NCBI RefSeq assembly: GCF_035046485.1 | Contig: NC_085137.1 | Span: 502,964,536 to 503,028,535, forward strand | Reading direction: 5' to 3' | From: Aedes albopictus | Lineage: Eukaryota > Arthropoda > Insecta > Diptera > Culicidae | DNA: 64,000 nucleotides | Shown: piece after piece, positions 31,241 through 43,673 of the stretch | Numbering within the stretch: position 1 is the first letter of the stretch | Layout: every line of letters starts with the position of its first letter | The notes under the pieces: generated by a model | What the model saw: only the letters and a program-made list of their open reading frames with translations | The model's database searches: none | Told to the model about the DNA's origin: nothing | Translations under genes and position numbers: made by a program

Positions 31241-34203
31241 CCTAGAGAAGTTCCTTAAGGGATTCTTTTAGAGATTCCTCCAGGAGATCCTTCAGAGATT
31301 CCTCTTGGAATTTCATCAGGAATTTCTCCATGAGTTCCTTCAAGGATTCCTCCAGGAGTTCTTTCAGGGATTCCTCCAGGAGTTCCTTTAGGGATTCCTC
31401 CAGGAGTTCCTTCAGGGATTCCTCCAGGAGTTCCTTCAGGGATTCCTCCAGGAGTTCCTTCAGGGATTCCTGCAGGAGTTCATTCAGGGATTCCTCCAGG
31501 AGTTTCTTCAGGGATTCCTCCAGGAGTTCCTTCAGAGATTCCTCCAGGAGTTCCTTCAGGGATTCCTCCAGGAGTTCCTTCAGGGATTCCTCCAGGAGTT
31601 CCTTCAGGGATTCCTCCAGGAGTTCCTTCAGGGATTCCTCCAGGAGTTCCTTCAGGGATTCCTCCAGGAGTTCCTTCAGGGATTCCTCCAGGAGTTCCTT
31701 CAGGGATTCCTCCAGGAGTTCCTTCAGGGATTCCTCCAGGAGTTCCTTCAGGGATTCCTCCAGGAGTTCCTTCAGGGATTCCTCCAGGAGTTCCTTCAGG
31801 GATTCCTCCAGGAGTTCCTTCAGGGATTCCTCCAGGAGTTCCCTCAGGGATTCCTCCAGGAGTTCCCTCAGGGATTCCTCCAGGAGTTCCCTCAGGGATT
31901 CCTCCAGGAGTTCCCTCAGGGATTCCTCCAGGAGTTCCCTCAGGGATTCCTCCAGGAGTTCCCTCAGGGATTCCTCTAGGAGTTCCCTCAGGGATTCCTC
32001 CAGGAGTTCCCTCAGGGATTCCTCCAGGAGTTCCCTCAGGGATTCCTCCAGGAGTTCCCTCAGGGATTCCTCCAGGAGTTCCCTCAGGGATTCCTCCAGG
32101 AGTTCCCTCAGGGATTCCTCCAGGAGTTCCCTCAGGGATTCCTCCAGGAGTTCCCTCAGGGATTCCTCCAGGAGTTCCCTCAGGGATTCCTCCAGGAGTT
32201 CCCTCAGGGATTCCTCCAGGAGTTCCCTCAGGGATTCCTCCAGGAGTTCCCTCAGGGATTCCTCCAGGAGTTCCCTCAGGGATTCCTCCAGGAGTTCCCT
32301 CAGGGATTCCTCCAGGATTTCCCTCAGGGATTCCTCCAGGAGTTCCCTCAGGAATTCCTCCAGGAGTTCCCTCAGGGATTCCTCCAGGAGTTCCCTCAGG
32401 GATTCCTCCAGGAGTTCCCTCAGGGATTCCTCCAGGAGTTCCCTCAGGGATTCCTCCAGGAGTTCCCTCAGGGATTCCTCCAGGAGTTCCCTCAGGGATT
32501 CCTCCAGGAGTTCCCTCAGGGATTCCTCCAGGAGTTCCCTCAGGGATTCCTCCAGGAGTTCCCTCAGGGATTCCTCCAGGAGTTCCCTCAGGGATTCCTC
32601 CAGGAGTTCCCTCAGGGATTCCTCCAGGAGTTCCCTCAGGGATTCCTCCAGGAGTTCCCTCAGGGATTCCTCCAGGAGTTCCCTCAGGGATTCCTCCAGG
32701 AGTTCCCTCAGGGATTCCTCCAGGAGTTCCCTCAGGGATTCCTCCAGGAGTTCCCTCAGGGATTCCTCCAGGAGTTCCCTCAGGGATTCCTCCAGGAGTT
32801 CCCTCAGGGATTCCTCCAGGAGTTCCCTCAGGGATTCCTCCAGGAGTTCCCTCAGGGATTCCTCCAGGAGTTCCCTCAGGGATTCCTCCATGAGTTCCCT
32901 CAGGGATTCCTCCAGGAGTTCCCTCAGGGATTCCTCCAGGAGTTCCCTCAGGGATTCCTCCAGGAGTTCCCTCAGGGATTCCTCCAGGAGTTCCCTCAGG
33001 GATTCCTCCAGGAGTTCCCTCAGGGATTCCTCCAGGAGTTCTATCAGGAATTCCCCCAGGAGTTCCCCCAAAGATTCCTCCAGGAGTTCCCTCAGGGATT
33101 CCTCCAGGAGTTCCCTCAGGAATTCCTCCAGGAGTTCCCTAAGGGATCCTCCAGGAGTTCCCTCAGGGATTCCTCCAGGAGTTCCCTCAGGGATTCCTCC
33201 AGGAGTTCCCTCAGGGATTCCTCCAGGAGTTCCCTCAGGGATTCCTCCAGGAGTTCCCTCAGGGATTCCTCCAGGAGTTCCCTCAGGGATTCCTCCAGGA
33301 GTTCCCTCAGGGATTCCTCCAGGAGTTCCTTCAGGGATTCCTCCAGGAGTTCCCTCAGGGATTCCTCCAGGAGTTCCCTCAGGGATTCCTCCAGGAGTTC
33401 CCTCAGGGATTCCTCCAGGAGTTCCCTCAGGGATTCCTCCAGGAGTTCCCTCAGGGATTCCTCCAGGAGTTCCCTCAGGGATTCCTCCAGGAGTTCCCTC
33501 AGGGATTCCTCCAGGAGTTCCCTCAGGGATTCCTCCAGGAGTTCCCTCAGGGATTCCTCCAGGAGTTCCCTCAGGGATTCCTCCAGGAGTTCCCTCAGGG
33601 ATTCCTCCAGGAGTTCCCTCAGGGATTCCTCCAGGAGTTCCCTCAGGGATTCCTCCAGGAGTTCCCTCAGGGATTCCTCCAGGAGTTCCCTCAGGGATTC
33701 CTCCAGGAGTTCCCTCAGGGATTCCTCCAGGAGTTCCCTCAGGGATTCCTCCAGGAGTTCCCTCAGGGATTCCTCCAGGAGTTCCCTCAGGGATTCCTCC
33801 AGGAGTTCCCTCAGGGATTCCTCCAGGAGTTCCCTCAGGGATTCCTCCAGGAGTTCCCTCAGGGATTCCTCCAGGAGTTCCCTCAGGGATTCCTCCAGGA
33901 GTTCCCTCAGGGATTCCTCCAGGAGTTCCCTCAGGGATTCCTCCAGGAGTTCCCTCAGGGATTCCTCCAGGAGTTCCCTCAGGGATTCCTCCAGGAGTTC
34001 CCTCAGGGATTCCTCCAGGAGTTCCCTCAGGGATTCCTCCAAGAGTTTCTTCAGGGATTTCTGCAGGAGTTCTTTAAAAGATTCCTCCAAAAGTTCCTTC
34101 AGGGATTGCTCCAGGAGTTCCTTCAGGGATTCCACCAGGAGTTCCTTCAGGGATTCCACCAGGAGTTCCTTCAGGGATTCCTCCAGGAGTTCCTTCAGTA
34201 TTC
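31241..34203. repeat. Higher-order repeat copy 1 (2963 bp)
   Basis: It starts at the odd segment CCTAGAGAAGTTCCTTAAGG. It is followed by units of the TTCAGGG type and then the CTCAGGG type, and ends with the 'ttctttaaaagattcctcc' segment near 34070. It is 840 bp, exactly 35 units, shorter than copy 2. Confidence 0.8.
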
Positions 34204-37200
34204 CCTAGAGAAGTTCCTTAAGGGATTCTTTTAGAGATTCCTCCAGGAGATCCTTCAGAGATTCCTCTTGGAATTTCATCAGGAATTTCTCCATGAGTTC
34301 CTTCAAGGATTCCTCCAGGAGTTCTTTCAGGGATTCCTCCAGGAGTTCCTACAGTGATTCCTCCAGGAGTTCCTTTAGGGATTCCTCCAGGAGTTCCTTC
34401 AGGGATTCCTCCAGGAGTTCCTTCAGGGATTCCTCCAGGAGTTCCTTCAGGGATTCCTCCAGGAGTTCCTTCAGGGATTCCTCCAGGAGTTCCTTCAGGG
34501 ATTCCTCCAGGAGTTCCTTCAGGGATTCCTGCAGGAGTTCATTCAGGGATTCCTCCAGGAGTTTCTGAAGGGATTCCTCCAGGAGTTCCTTCAGGGATTC
34601 CTCCAGGAGTTCCTTCAGGGATTCCTCCAGGAGTTCCTTCAGGGATTCCTCCAGGAGTTCCTTCAGGGATTCCTCCAGGAGTTCCTTCAGGGATTCCTCC
34701 AGGAGTTCCTTCAGGGATTCCTCCAGGAGTTCCTTCAGGGATTCCTCCAGGAGTTCCTTCAGGGATTCCTCCAGGAGTTCCTTCAGGGATTCCTCCAGGA
34801 GTTCCTTCAGGGATTCCTCCAGGAGTTCCTTCAGGGATTCCTCCAGGAGTTCCTTCAGGGATTCCTCCAGGAGTTCCTTCAGGGATTCCTCCAGGAGTTC
34901 CTTCAGGGATTCCTCCAGGAGTTCCTTCAGGGATTCCTCCAGGAGTTCCTTCAGGGATTCCTCCAGGAGTTCCTTCAGGGATTCCTCCAGGAGTTCCTTC
35001 AGGGATTCCTCCAGGAGTTCCTTCAGGGATTCCTCCAGGAGTTCCTTCAGGGATTCCTCCAGGAGTTCCTTCAGGGATTCCTCCAGGAGTTCCTTCAGGG
35101 ATTCCTCCAGGAGTTCCTTCAGGGATTCCTCCAGGAGTTCCTTCAGGGATTCCTCCAGGAGTTCCTTCAGGGATTCCTCCAGGAGTTCCTTCAGGGATTC
35201 CTCCAGGAGTTCCTTCAGGGATTCCTCCAGGAGTTCCTTCAGGGATTCCTCCAGGAGTTCCTTCAGGGATTCCTCCAGGAGTTCCTTCAGGGATTCCTCC
35301 AGGAGTTCCCTCAGGGATTCCTCCAGGTGTTCCTTCAGGGATTCCTCCAGGAGTTCCTTCAGGGATTCCTCCAGGAGTTCCTTCAGGGATTCCTCCAGGA
35401 GTTCCTTCAGGGATTCCTCCAGGAGTTCCTTCAGGGATTCCTCCAGGAGTTCCTTCAGGGATTCCTCCAGGAGTTCCTTCAGGGATTCCTCCAGGAGTTC
35501 CTTCAGGGATTCCTCCAGGAGTTCCTTCAGGGATTCCTCCAGGAGTTCCTTCAGGGATTCCTCCAGGAGTTCCTTCAGGGATTCCTCCAGGAGTTCCTTC
35601 AGGGATTCCTCCAGGAGTTCCTTCAGGGAATCCTCCAGGAGTTTCTTCAGGAATTCCTCCAGGAGTTCCTTCAGGGATTACTCCAGGAGTTCCCTCAGGG
35701 ATTCCTCCAGGAGTTCCCTCAGGGATTCCTCCAGGAGTTCCCTCAGGGATTCCTCCAGGAGTTCCCTCAGGGATTCCTCCAGGAGTTCCCTCAGGGATTC
35801 CTCCAGGAGTTCCCTCAGGGATTCCTCCAGGAGTTCCCTCAGGGATTCCTCCAGGAGTTCCCTCAGGGATTCCTCCAGGAGTTCCCTCAGGGATTCCTCC
35901 AGGAGTTCCCTCAGGGATTCCTCCAGGAGTTCCCTCAGGGATTCCTCCAGGAGTTCCCTCAGGGATTCCTCCAGGAGTTCCCTCAGGGATTCCTCCAGGA
36001 GTTCCCTCAGGGATTCCTCCAGGAGTTCCCTCAGGGATTCCTCCAGGAGTTCCCTCAGGGATTCCTCCAGGAGTTCCCTCAGGGATTCCTCCAGGAGTTC
36101 CCTCAGGGATTCCTCCAGGAGTTCCCTCAGGGATTCCTCCAGGAGTTCCCTCAGGGATTCCTCCAGGAGTTCCCTCAGGGATTCCTCCAGGAGTTCCCTC
36201 AGGGATTCCTCCAGGAGTTCCCTCAGGGATTCCTCCAGGAGTTCCCTCAGGGATTCCTCCAGGAGTTCCCTCAGGGATTCCTCCAGGAGTTCCCTCAGGG
36301 ATTCCTCCAGGAGTTCCCTCAGGGATTCCTCCAGGAGTTCCCTCAGGGATTCCTCCAGGAGTTCCCTCAGGGATTCCTCCAGGAGTTCCCTCAGGGATTC
36401 CTCCAGGAGTTCCCTCAGGGATTCCTCCAGGAGTTCCCTCAGGGATTCCTCCAGGAGTTCCCTCAGGGATTCCTCCAGGAGTTCCCTCAGGGATTCCTCC
36501 AGGAGTTCCCTCAGGGATTCCTCCAGGAGTTCCCTCAGGGATTCCTCCAGGAGTTCCCTCAGGGATTCCTCCAGGAGTTCCCTCAGGGATTCCTCCAGGA
36601 GTTCCCTCAGGGATTCCTCCAGGAGTTCCCTCAGGGATTCCTCCAGGAGTTCCCTCAGGGATTCCTCCAGGAGTTCCCTCAGGGATTCCTCCATGAGTTC
36701 CCTCAGGGATTCCTCCAGGAGTTCCCTCAGGGATTCCTCCAGGAGTTCCCTCAGGGATTCCTCCAGGAGTTCCCTCAGGGATTCCTCCAGGAGTTCCCTC
36801 AGGGATTCCTCCAGGAGTTCCCTCAGGGATTCCTCCAGGAGTTCTATCAGGAATTCCCCCAGGAGTTCCCCCAAAGATTCCTCCAGGAGTTCCCTCAGGG
36901 ATTCCTCCAGGAGTTCCCTCAGGAATTCCTCCAGGAGTTCCCTAAGGGATCCTCCAGGAGTTCCCTCAGGGATTCCTCCAGGAGTTCCCTCAGGGATTCC
37001 TCCAGGAGTTCCCTCAGGGATTCCTCCAGGAGTTCCCTCAGGGATTCCTCCAGGAGTTCCCTCAGGGATTCCTCCAGGAGTTCCCTCAGGGATTCCTCCA
37101 GGAGTTCCCTCAGGGATTCCTCCAGGAGTTCCTTCAGGGATTCCTCCAGGAGTTCCCTCAGGGATTCCTCCAGGAGTTCCCTCAGGGATTCCTCCAGGAG

Positions 37201-38006
37201 TTCCCTCAGGGATTCCTCCAGGAGTTCCCTCAGGGATTCCTCCAGGAGTTCCCTCAGGGATTCCTCCAGGAGTTCCCTCAGGGATTCCTCCAGGAGTTCC
37301 CTCAGGGATTCCTCCAGGAGTTCCCTCAGGGATTCCTCCAGGAGTTCCCTCAGGGATTCCTCCAGGAGTTCCCTCAGGGATTCCTCCAGGAGTTCCCTCA
37401 GGGATTCCTCCAGGAGTTCCCTCAGGGATTCCTCCAGGAGTTCCCTCAGGGATTCCTCCAGGAGTTCCCTCAGGGATTCCTCCAGGAGTTCCCTCAGGGA
37501 TTCCTCCAGGAGTTCCCTCAGGGATTCCTCCAGGAGTTCCCTCAGGGATTCCTCCAGGAGTTCCCTCAGGGATTCCTCCAGGAGTTCCCTCAGGGATTCC
37601 TCCAGGAGTTCCCTCAGGGATTCCTCCAGGAGTTCCCTCAGGGATTCCTCCAGGAGTTCCCTCAGGGATTCCTCCAGGAGTTCCCTCAGGGATTCCTCCA
37701 GGAGTTCCCTCAGGGATTCCTCCAGGAGTTCCCTCAGGGATTCCTCCAGGAGTTCCCTCAGGGATTCCTCCAGGAGTTCCCTCAGGGATTCCTCCAGGAG
37801 TTCCCTCAGGGATTCCTCCAGGAGTTCCCTCAGGGATTCCTCCAAGAGTTTCTTCAGGGATTTCTGCAGGAGTTCTTTAAAAGATTCCTCCAAAAGTTCC
37901 TTCAGGGATTGCTCCAGGAGTTCCTTCAGGGATTCCACCAGGAGTTCCTTCAGGGATTCCACCAGGAGTTCCTTCAGGGATTCCTCCAGGAGTTCCTTCA
38001 GTATTC
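34204..38006. repeat. Higher-order repeat copy 2 (3803 bp)
   Basis: It starts at the same marker. Rare variants recur 3803 bp later or earlier: the CCTACAGTGATT unit (34345, 38148), the GGGAATCC unit (35626, 39429), the CCATGAG unit (32891, 36694) and the CCCTAAGGGATCC unit (33136, 36939). Confidence 0.88.
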
Positions 38007-41000
38007 CCTAGAGAAGTTCCTTAAGGGATTCTTTTAGAGATTCCTCCAGGAGATCCTTCAGAGATTCCTCTTGGAATTTCATCAGGAATTTCTCCATGAG
38101 TTCCTTCAAGGATTCCTCCAGGAGTTCTTTCAGGGATTCCTCCAGGAGTTCCTACAGTGATTCCTCCAGGAGTTCCTTTAGGGATTCCTCCAGGAGTTCC
38201 TTCAGGGATTCCTCCAGGAGTTCCTTCAGGGATTCCTCCAGGAGTTCCTTCAGGGATTCCTCCAGGAGTTCCTTCAGGGATTCCTCCAGGAGTTCCTTCA
38301 GGGATTCCTCCAGGAGTTCCTTCAGGGATTCCTGCAGGAGTTCATTCAGGGATTCCTCCAGGAGTTTCTGAAGGGATTCCTCCAGGAGTTCCTTCAGGGA
38401 TTCCTCCAGGAGTTCCTTCAGGGATTCCTCCAGGAGTTCCTTCAGGGATTCCTCCAGGAGTTCCTTCAGGGATTCCTCCAGGAGTTCCTTCAGGGATTCC
38501 TCCAGGAGTTCCTTCAGGGATTCCTCCAGGAGTTCCTTCAGGGATTCCTCCAGGAGTTCCTTCAGGGATTCCTCCAGGAGTTCCTTCAGGGATTCCTCCA
38601 GGAGTTCCTTCAGGGATTCCTCCAGGAGTTCCTTCAGGGATTCCTCCAGGAGTTCCTTCAGGGATTCCTCCAGGAGTTCCTTCAGGGATTCCTCCAGGAG
38701 TTCCTTCAGGGATTCCTCCAGGAGTTCCTTCAGGGATTCCTCCAGGAGTTCCTTCAGGGATTCCTCCAGGAGTTCCTTCAGGGATTCCTCCAGGAGTTCC
38801 TTCAGGGATTCCTCCAGGAGTTCCTTCAGGGATTCCTCCAGGAGTTCCTTCAGGGATTCCTCCAGGAGTTCCTTCAGGGATTCCTCCAGGAGTTCCTTCA
38901 GGGATTCCTCCAGGAGTTCCTTCAGGGATTCCTCCAGGAGTTCCTTCAGGGATTCCTCCAGGAGTTCCTTCAGGGATTCCTCCAGGAGTTCCTTCAGGGA
39001 TTCCTCCAGGAGTTCCTTCAGGGATTCCTCCAGGAGTTCCTTCAGGGATTCCTCCAGGAGTTCCTTCAGGGATTCCTCCAGGAGTTCCCTCAGGGATTCC
39101 TCCAGGTGTTCCTTCAGGGATTCCTCCAGGAGTTCCTTCAGGGATTCCTCCAGGAGTTCCTTCAGGGATTCCTCCAGGAGTTCCTTCAGGGATTCCTCCA
39201 GGAGTTCCTTCAGGGATTCCTCCAGGAGTTCCTTCAGGGATTCCTCCAGGAGTTCCTTCAGGGATTCCTCCAGGAGTTCCTTCAGGGATTCCTCCAGGAG
39301 TTCCTTCAGGGATTCCTCCAGGAGTTCCTTCAGGGATTCCTCCAGGAGTTCCTTCAGGGATTCCTCCAGGAGTTCCTTCAGGGATTCCTCCAGGAGTTCC
39401 TTCAGGGATTCCTCCAGGAGTTCCTTCAGGGAATCCTCCAGGAGTTTCTTCAGGAATTCCTCCAGGAGTTCCTTCAGGGATTACTCCAGGAGTTCCCTCA
39501 GGGATTCCTCCAGGAGTTCCCTCAGGGATTCCTCCAGGAGTTCCCTCAGGGATTCCTCCAGGAGTTCCCTCAGGGATTCCTCCAGGAGTTCCCTCAGGGA
39601 TTCCTCCAGGAGTTCCCTCAGGGATTCCTCCAGGAGTTCCCTCAGGGATTCCTCCAGGAGTTCCCTCAGGGATTCCTCCAGGAGTTCCCTCAGGGATTCC
39701 TCCAGGAGTTCCCTCAGGGATTCCTCCAGGAGTTCCCTCAGGGATTCCTCCAGGAGTTCCCTCAGGGATTCCTCCAGGAGTTCCCTCAGGGATTCCTCCA
39801 GGAGTTCCCTCAGGGATTCCTCCAGGAGTTCCCTCAGGGATTCCTCCAGGAGTTCCCTCAGGGATTCCTCCAGGAGTTCCCTCAGGGATTCCTCCAGGAG
39901 TTCCCTCAGGGATTCCTCCAGGAGTTCCCTCAGGGATTCCTCCAGGAGTTCCCTCAGGGATTCCTCCAGGAGTTCCCTCAGGGATTCCTCCAGGAGTTCC
40001 CTCAGGGATTCCTCCAGGAGTTCCCTCAGGGATTCCTCCAGGAGTTCCCTCAGGGATTCCTCCAGGAGTTCCCTCAGGGATTCCTCCAGGAGTTCCCTCA
40101 GGGATTCCTCCAGGAGTTCCCTCAGGGATTCCTCCAGGAGTTCCCTCAGGGATTCCTCCAGGAGTTCCCTCAGGGATTCCTCCAGGAGTTCCCTCAGGGA
40201 TTCCTCCAGGAGTTCCCTCAGGGATTCCTCCAGGAGTTCCCTCAGGGATTCCTCCAGGAGTTCCCTCAGGAATTCCTCCAGGAGTTCCCTCAGGGATTCC
40301 TCCAGGAGTTCCCTCAGGGATTCCTCCAGGAGTTCCCTCAGGGATTCCTCCAGGAGTTCCCTCAGGGATTCCTCCAGGAGTTCCCTCAGGGATTCCTCCA
40401 GGAGTTCCCTCAGGGATTCCTCCAGGAGTTCCCTCAGGGATTCCTCCAGGAGTTCCCTCAGGGATTCCTCCAGGAGTTCCCTCAGGGATTCCTACAGGAG
40501 TTCCCTCAGGGATTCCTCCAGGAGTTCCCTCAAGGATTCCTCCAGGAGTTCCCTCAGGGATTCCTCCAGGAGTTCCCTCAGGGATTCCTCCAGGAGTTCC
40601 CTCAGGGATTCCTCCAGGAGTTCCCTCAGGGATTCCTCCAGGAGTTCCCTCAGGGATTCCTCCAGGAGTTCCCTCAGGGATTCCTCCAGGAGTTCCCTCA
40701 GGGATTCCTCCAGGAGTTCCCTCAGGGATTCCTCCAGGAGTTCCCTCAGGGATTCCTCCAGGAGTTCCCTCAGGGATTCCTCCAGGAGTTCCCTCAGGGA
40801 TTCCTCCAGGAGTTTCCTCAGGGATTCCTCCAGGAGTTCCCTCAGGGATTCCTCCAGGAGTTCCCTCAGGGATTCCTCCAGGAGTTCCCTCAGGGATTCT
40901 TCCAGGAGTTCCCTCAGGGATTCCTCCAGGAGTTCCCTCAGGGATTCCTCCAGGAGTTCCCTCAGGGATTCCTCCAGGAGTTCCCTCAGGGATTCCTCCA

Positions 41001-42240
41001 GGAGTTCCCTCAGGGATTCCTCCAGGAGTTCCCTCAGGGATTCCTCCAGGAGTTCCCTCAGGGATTCCTCCAGGAGTTCCCTCAGGGATTCCTCCAGGAG
41101 TTCCCTCAGGGATTCCTCCAGGAGTTCCCTCAGGGATTCCTCCAGGAGTTCCCTCAGGGATTCCTCCAGGAGTTCCCTCAGGGATTCCTCCAGGAGTTCC
41201 CTCAGGGATTCCTCCAGGAGTTCCCTCAGGGATTCCTCCAGGAGTTCCCTCAGGGATTCCTCCAGGAGTTCCCTCAGGGATTCCTCCAGGAGTTCCCTCA
41301 GGGATTCCTCCAGGAGTTCCCTCAGGGATTCCTCCAGGAGTTCCCTCAGGGATTCCTCCAGGAGTTCCCTCAGGGATTCCTCCAGGAGTTCCCTCAGGGA
41401 TTCCTCCAGGAGTTCCATCAGGGATTCCTCCAGGAGTTCCATCAGGGATTCCTCCAGGAGTTCCATCAGGGATTCCTCCAGGAGTTTCATCAGGGATTCC
41501 TCCAGGAGTTCCCTCAGGGATTCCTCCAGGAGTTTCATCAGGGATTCCTCCAGGAGTTCCCTCAGGGATTCCTCCAGGAGTTCCCTCAGGGATTCCTCCA
41601 GGAGTTCCATCAGGGATTCCTCCAGGAGTTCCATCAGGGATTCCTCCAGGAGTTCCATCAGGGATTCCTCCAGGAGTTCCATCAGGGATTCCTCCAGGAG
41701 TTCCATCAGGGATTCCTCCAGGAGTTCCATCAGGGATTCCTCCAGGAGTTCCATCAGGGATTCCTCCAGGAGTTCCATCAGGGATTCCTCCAGGAGTTCC
41801 ATCAGGGATTCCTCCAGGAGTTCCATCAGGGATTCCTCCAGGAGTTCCATCAGGGATTCCTCCAGGAGTTCCATCAGGGATTCCTCCAGGAGTTCCATCA
41901 GGGATTCCTCCAGGAGTTCCATCAGGGATTCCTCCAGGAGTTCCATCAGGGATTCCTCCAGGAGTTCCATCAGGGATTCCTCCAGGAGTTCCATCAGGGA
42001 TTCCTCCAGGAGTTCCATCAGGGATTCCTCCAGGAGTTCCATCAGGGATTCCTCCAGGAGTTCCATCAGGGATTCCTCCAGGAGTTCCATTAGGGATTCC
42101 TCCAGGAGTGCCATCAGGGATTCCTCCAGGAGTTCCTTCAGAGATTCCTCCAGAAGTTCCTTCAGGAGTTCTATCAGAAGTTCCTTCAGGGAATTCTCCA
42201 GGAGTTCCTTCAGGGATTCCTCCAGCACTTCTTCCAAGGA
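38007..42240. repeat. Higher-order repeat copy 3, extended, with ATCAGGG block
   Basis: It starts at the marker at 38007 and follows copy 2 closely to about 39.5 kb (one 24-bp unit fewer before the GGTGTTCC unit). It then has a longer CTCAGGG block to about 41.4 kb and a block of CCATCAGGG units (41.4-42.1 kb) not seen in copies 1 or 2. Confidence 0.8.
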
Positions 42241-43158
42241 TTCCTCCAGGAGTTCTTCAAGAGATCCTGAGGAGTTCCTTCAGGGATTCCTCCAGGAGTT
42301 CCTTCAAGGATGCCTCCACGAGTTCCATCAGGGATTCCTCCAGGGATTCTACCAGGGATTCCTCCAAGAGTTCTTCAAGAGATTCCTTCAGGAGTTTCTT
42401 CAGAGATTCCTCCAAGAGTTCCTTCAGGGATTCCTCCAGAGATTCCTCCAGAAGTTCCTTTAGAAGTTCTATCAGAAGTTCATTCAGGAGTTCTATCAGA
42501 ATTTCCTTCAGGGAATTCTCCAGGAGTTCCTTCAAGGATTCCTCCAGCACTTCTTTCAGGGATTCCTCCGAGAGTTCTTCAAGATATTCCTTTAGGAGTT
42601 TCTTCAGGGATTCCTCCAGGAGTTCTATCAGAAGTTCCTTCAAGGATTCCTCCAGGAGTTCCTTCAGGGATTGCTCCAGGAGTTCCATCAGGGATTCCTT
42701 CAGAAGTTCCTGCAAGGATTCTTCCAGTAGTTCCTTTAGGGATTCCTCCAGGAGTTTTTTCAGCCATTCTCCAGGAGTTCCATGATGGATTCCTCCAGGA
42801 TTTCCATCAGAAATTCCCTGTTATCTTAGATGTGTTCTAGGAACTTCAGAAAATATTCTCAATCATTTTTTAAAATTAGAATAATTACGGAAAATTTAAA
42901 AAAAAGTCCTGAGGATACCTAGAGATTCTCGAAAATTTTCAGTAATTTTTAGAAATTAGTTGAATAACGAAATATATAAAAAATCCTGGGAATCCTGTGA
43001 AATTTCTAGTTAACTTGTAGAAATCAGAAGAATAACTGAATATATTTAAATAATTCCTGAGAATCCTAAGAGAGTCTCTGAATTTCCCAGTTATCTGAGA
43101 TGTATTCTAGGAACTGCAGAAAATATTCTCAATCATTTTTTAGAAATTGGAAGAATAA

Positions 43159-43316
43159 GGGACCGTTCAAAAATTACGTCCGACATTTTGGGGAGGGGGA
43201 GGGGGTTGGTGGTCTAGAAAAGCGACAGTACGCGTATTGGGTATAGGAAAATTGCGTGACAGACGGGGGGGGGCTAGAAATCCCGAAAAACAATGGACGT
43301 AATATTTAATCTTCCC
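43159..43316. mobile_element. 158-bp MITE inside the 123-bp array
   Basis: The left end is GGGACCGTTCAAAAATTACG and the right end in reverse is GGGAAGATTAAATATTACG, followed on both by TCC. TAA flanks it at 43156-43158 and 43317-43319, fitting PIF/Harbinger. The interior has two G-rich runs. Confidence 0.75.
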
Positions 43317-43606
43317 TAACGGAAAATATTAAAATAATTCCTGAGAATCCCTAGAGATTATCAGATATTCCCAGTTATCTGATATGTATTCTAGGAACTG
43401 CAGAAAATATTCTCAATCATTTTAGAAATTAGAAGAATAACGGGAAATATTAAAGAATCCCAAAAGATTTTCAGAAATTCCCAGTTATCTGAGATGTATT
43501 CTAGAAACTGCAGAAAATATTCTCAATCATTTTTAGAAATTAGAATAACGGGAAATATTAAAATAATTCCTGAGAATCCCTAGAGATTTTCAGAAATTCT
43601 CAGTTA

Positions 43607-43673
43607 TCTTATTATTATTATTACTATATATTTAAGACACTTTACCACTTAAGTGGCATTCGTGTCTGATGAC
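43607..43673 (-). mobile_element. LINE or SINE 3' tail fragment (about 67 bp)
   Basis: Read on the minus strand it ends in TAATAATAATAA after GTAAAGTGTCTTAAATATAT. TTATCT is found on both sides, a likely short target duplication. It interrupts one array unit. Confidence 0.55.

Larger units (their letters stand above)
30030..42840. repeat. 24-bp tandem repeat array, about 12.8 kb
   Basis: The unit core is CTCCAGGAGTTCC followed by YTCAGGGATTC, period 24 bp, roughly 500 copies. The edges (30.03-31.3 and 42.1-42.84 kb) are degenerate and the middle is nearly uniform. Because 24 is a multiple of three and five of the six frames of the unit have no stop, very long open frames appear on both strands (up to 1542 codons at 38157-42785). 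Their products are pure eight-residue repeats such as [24 protein letters not shown] and LRELLEES. I treat these as artefacts, not genes. Confidence 0.95.

Noticed and set aside
31330..42785. Very long open reading frames coding for eight-residue repeats on both strands
   Set aside because: They overlap in several frames, start at arbitrary ATGs within the 24-bp array, and follow from the unit length being a multiple of three. Kept as a question in the findings, not as genes.
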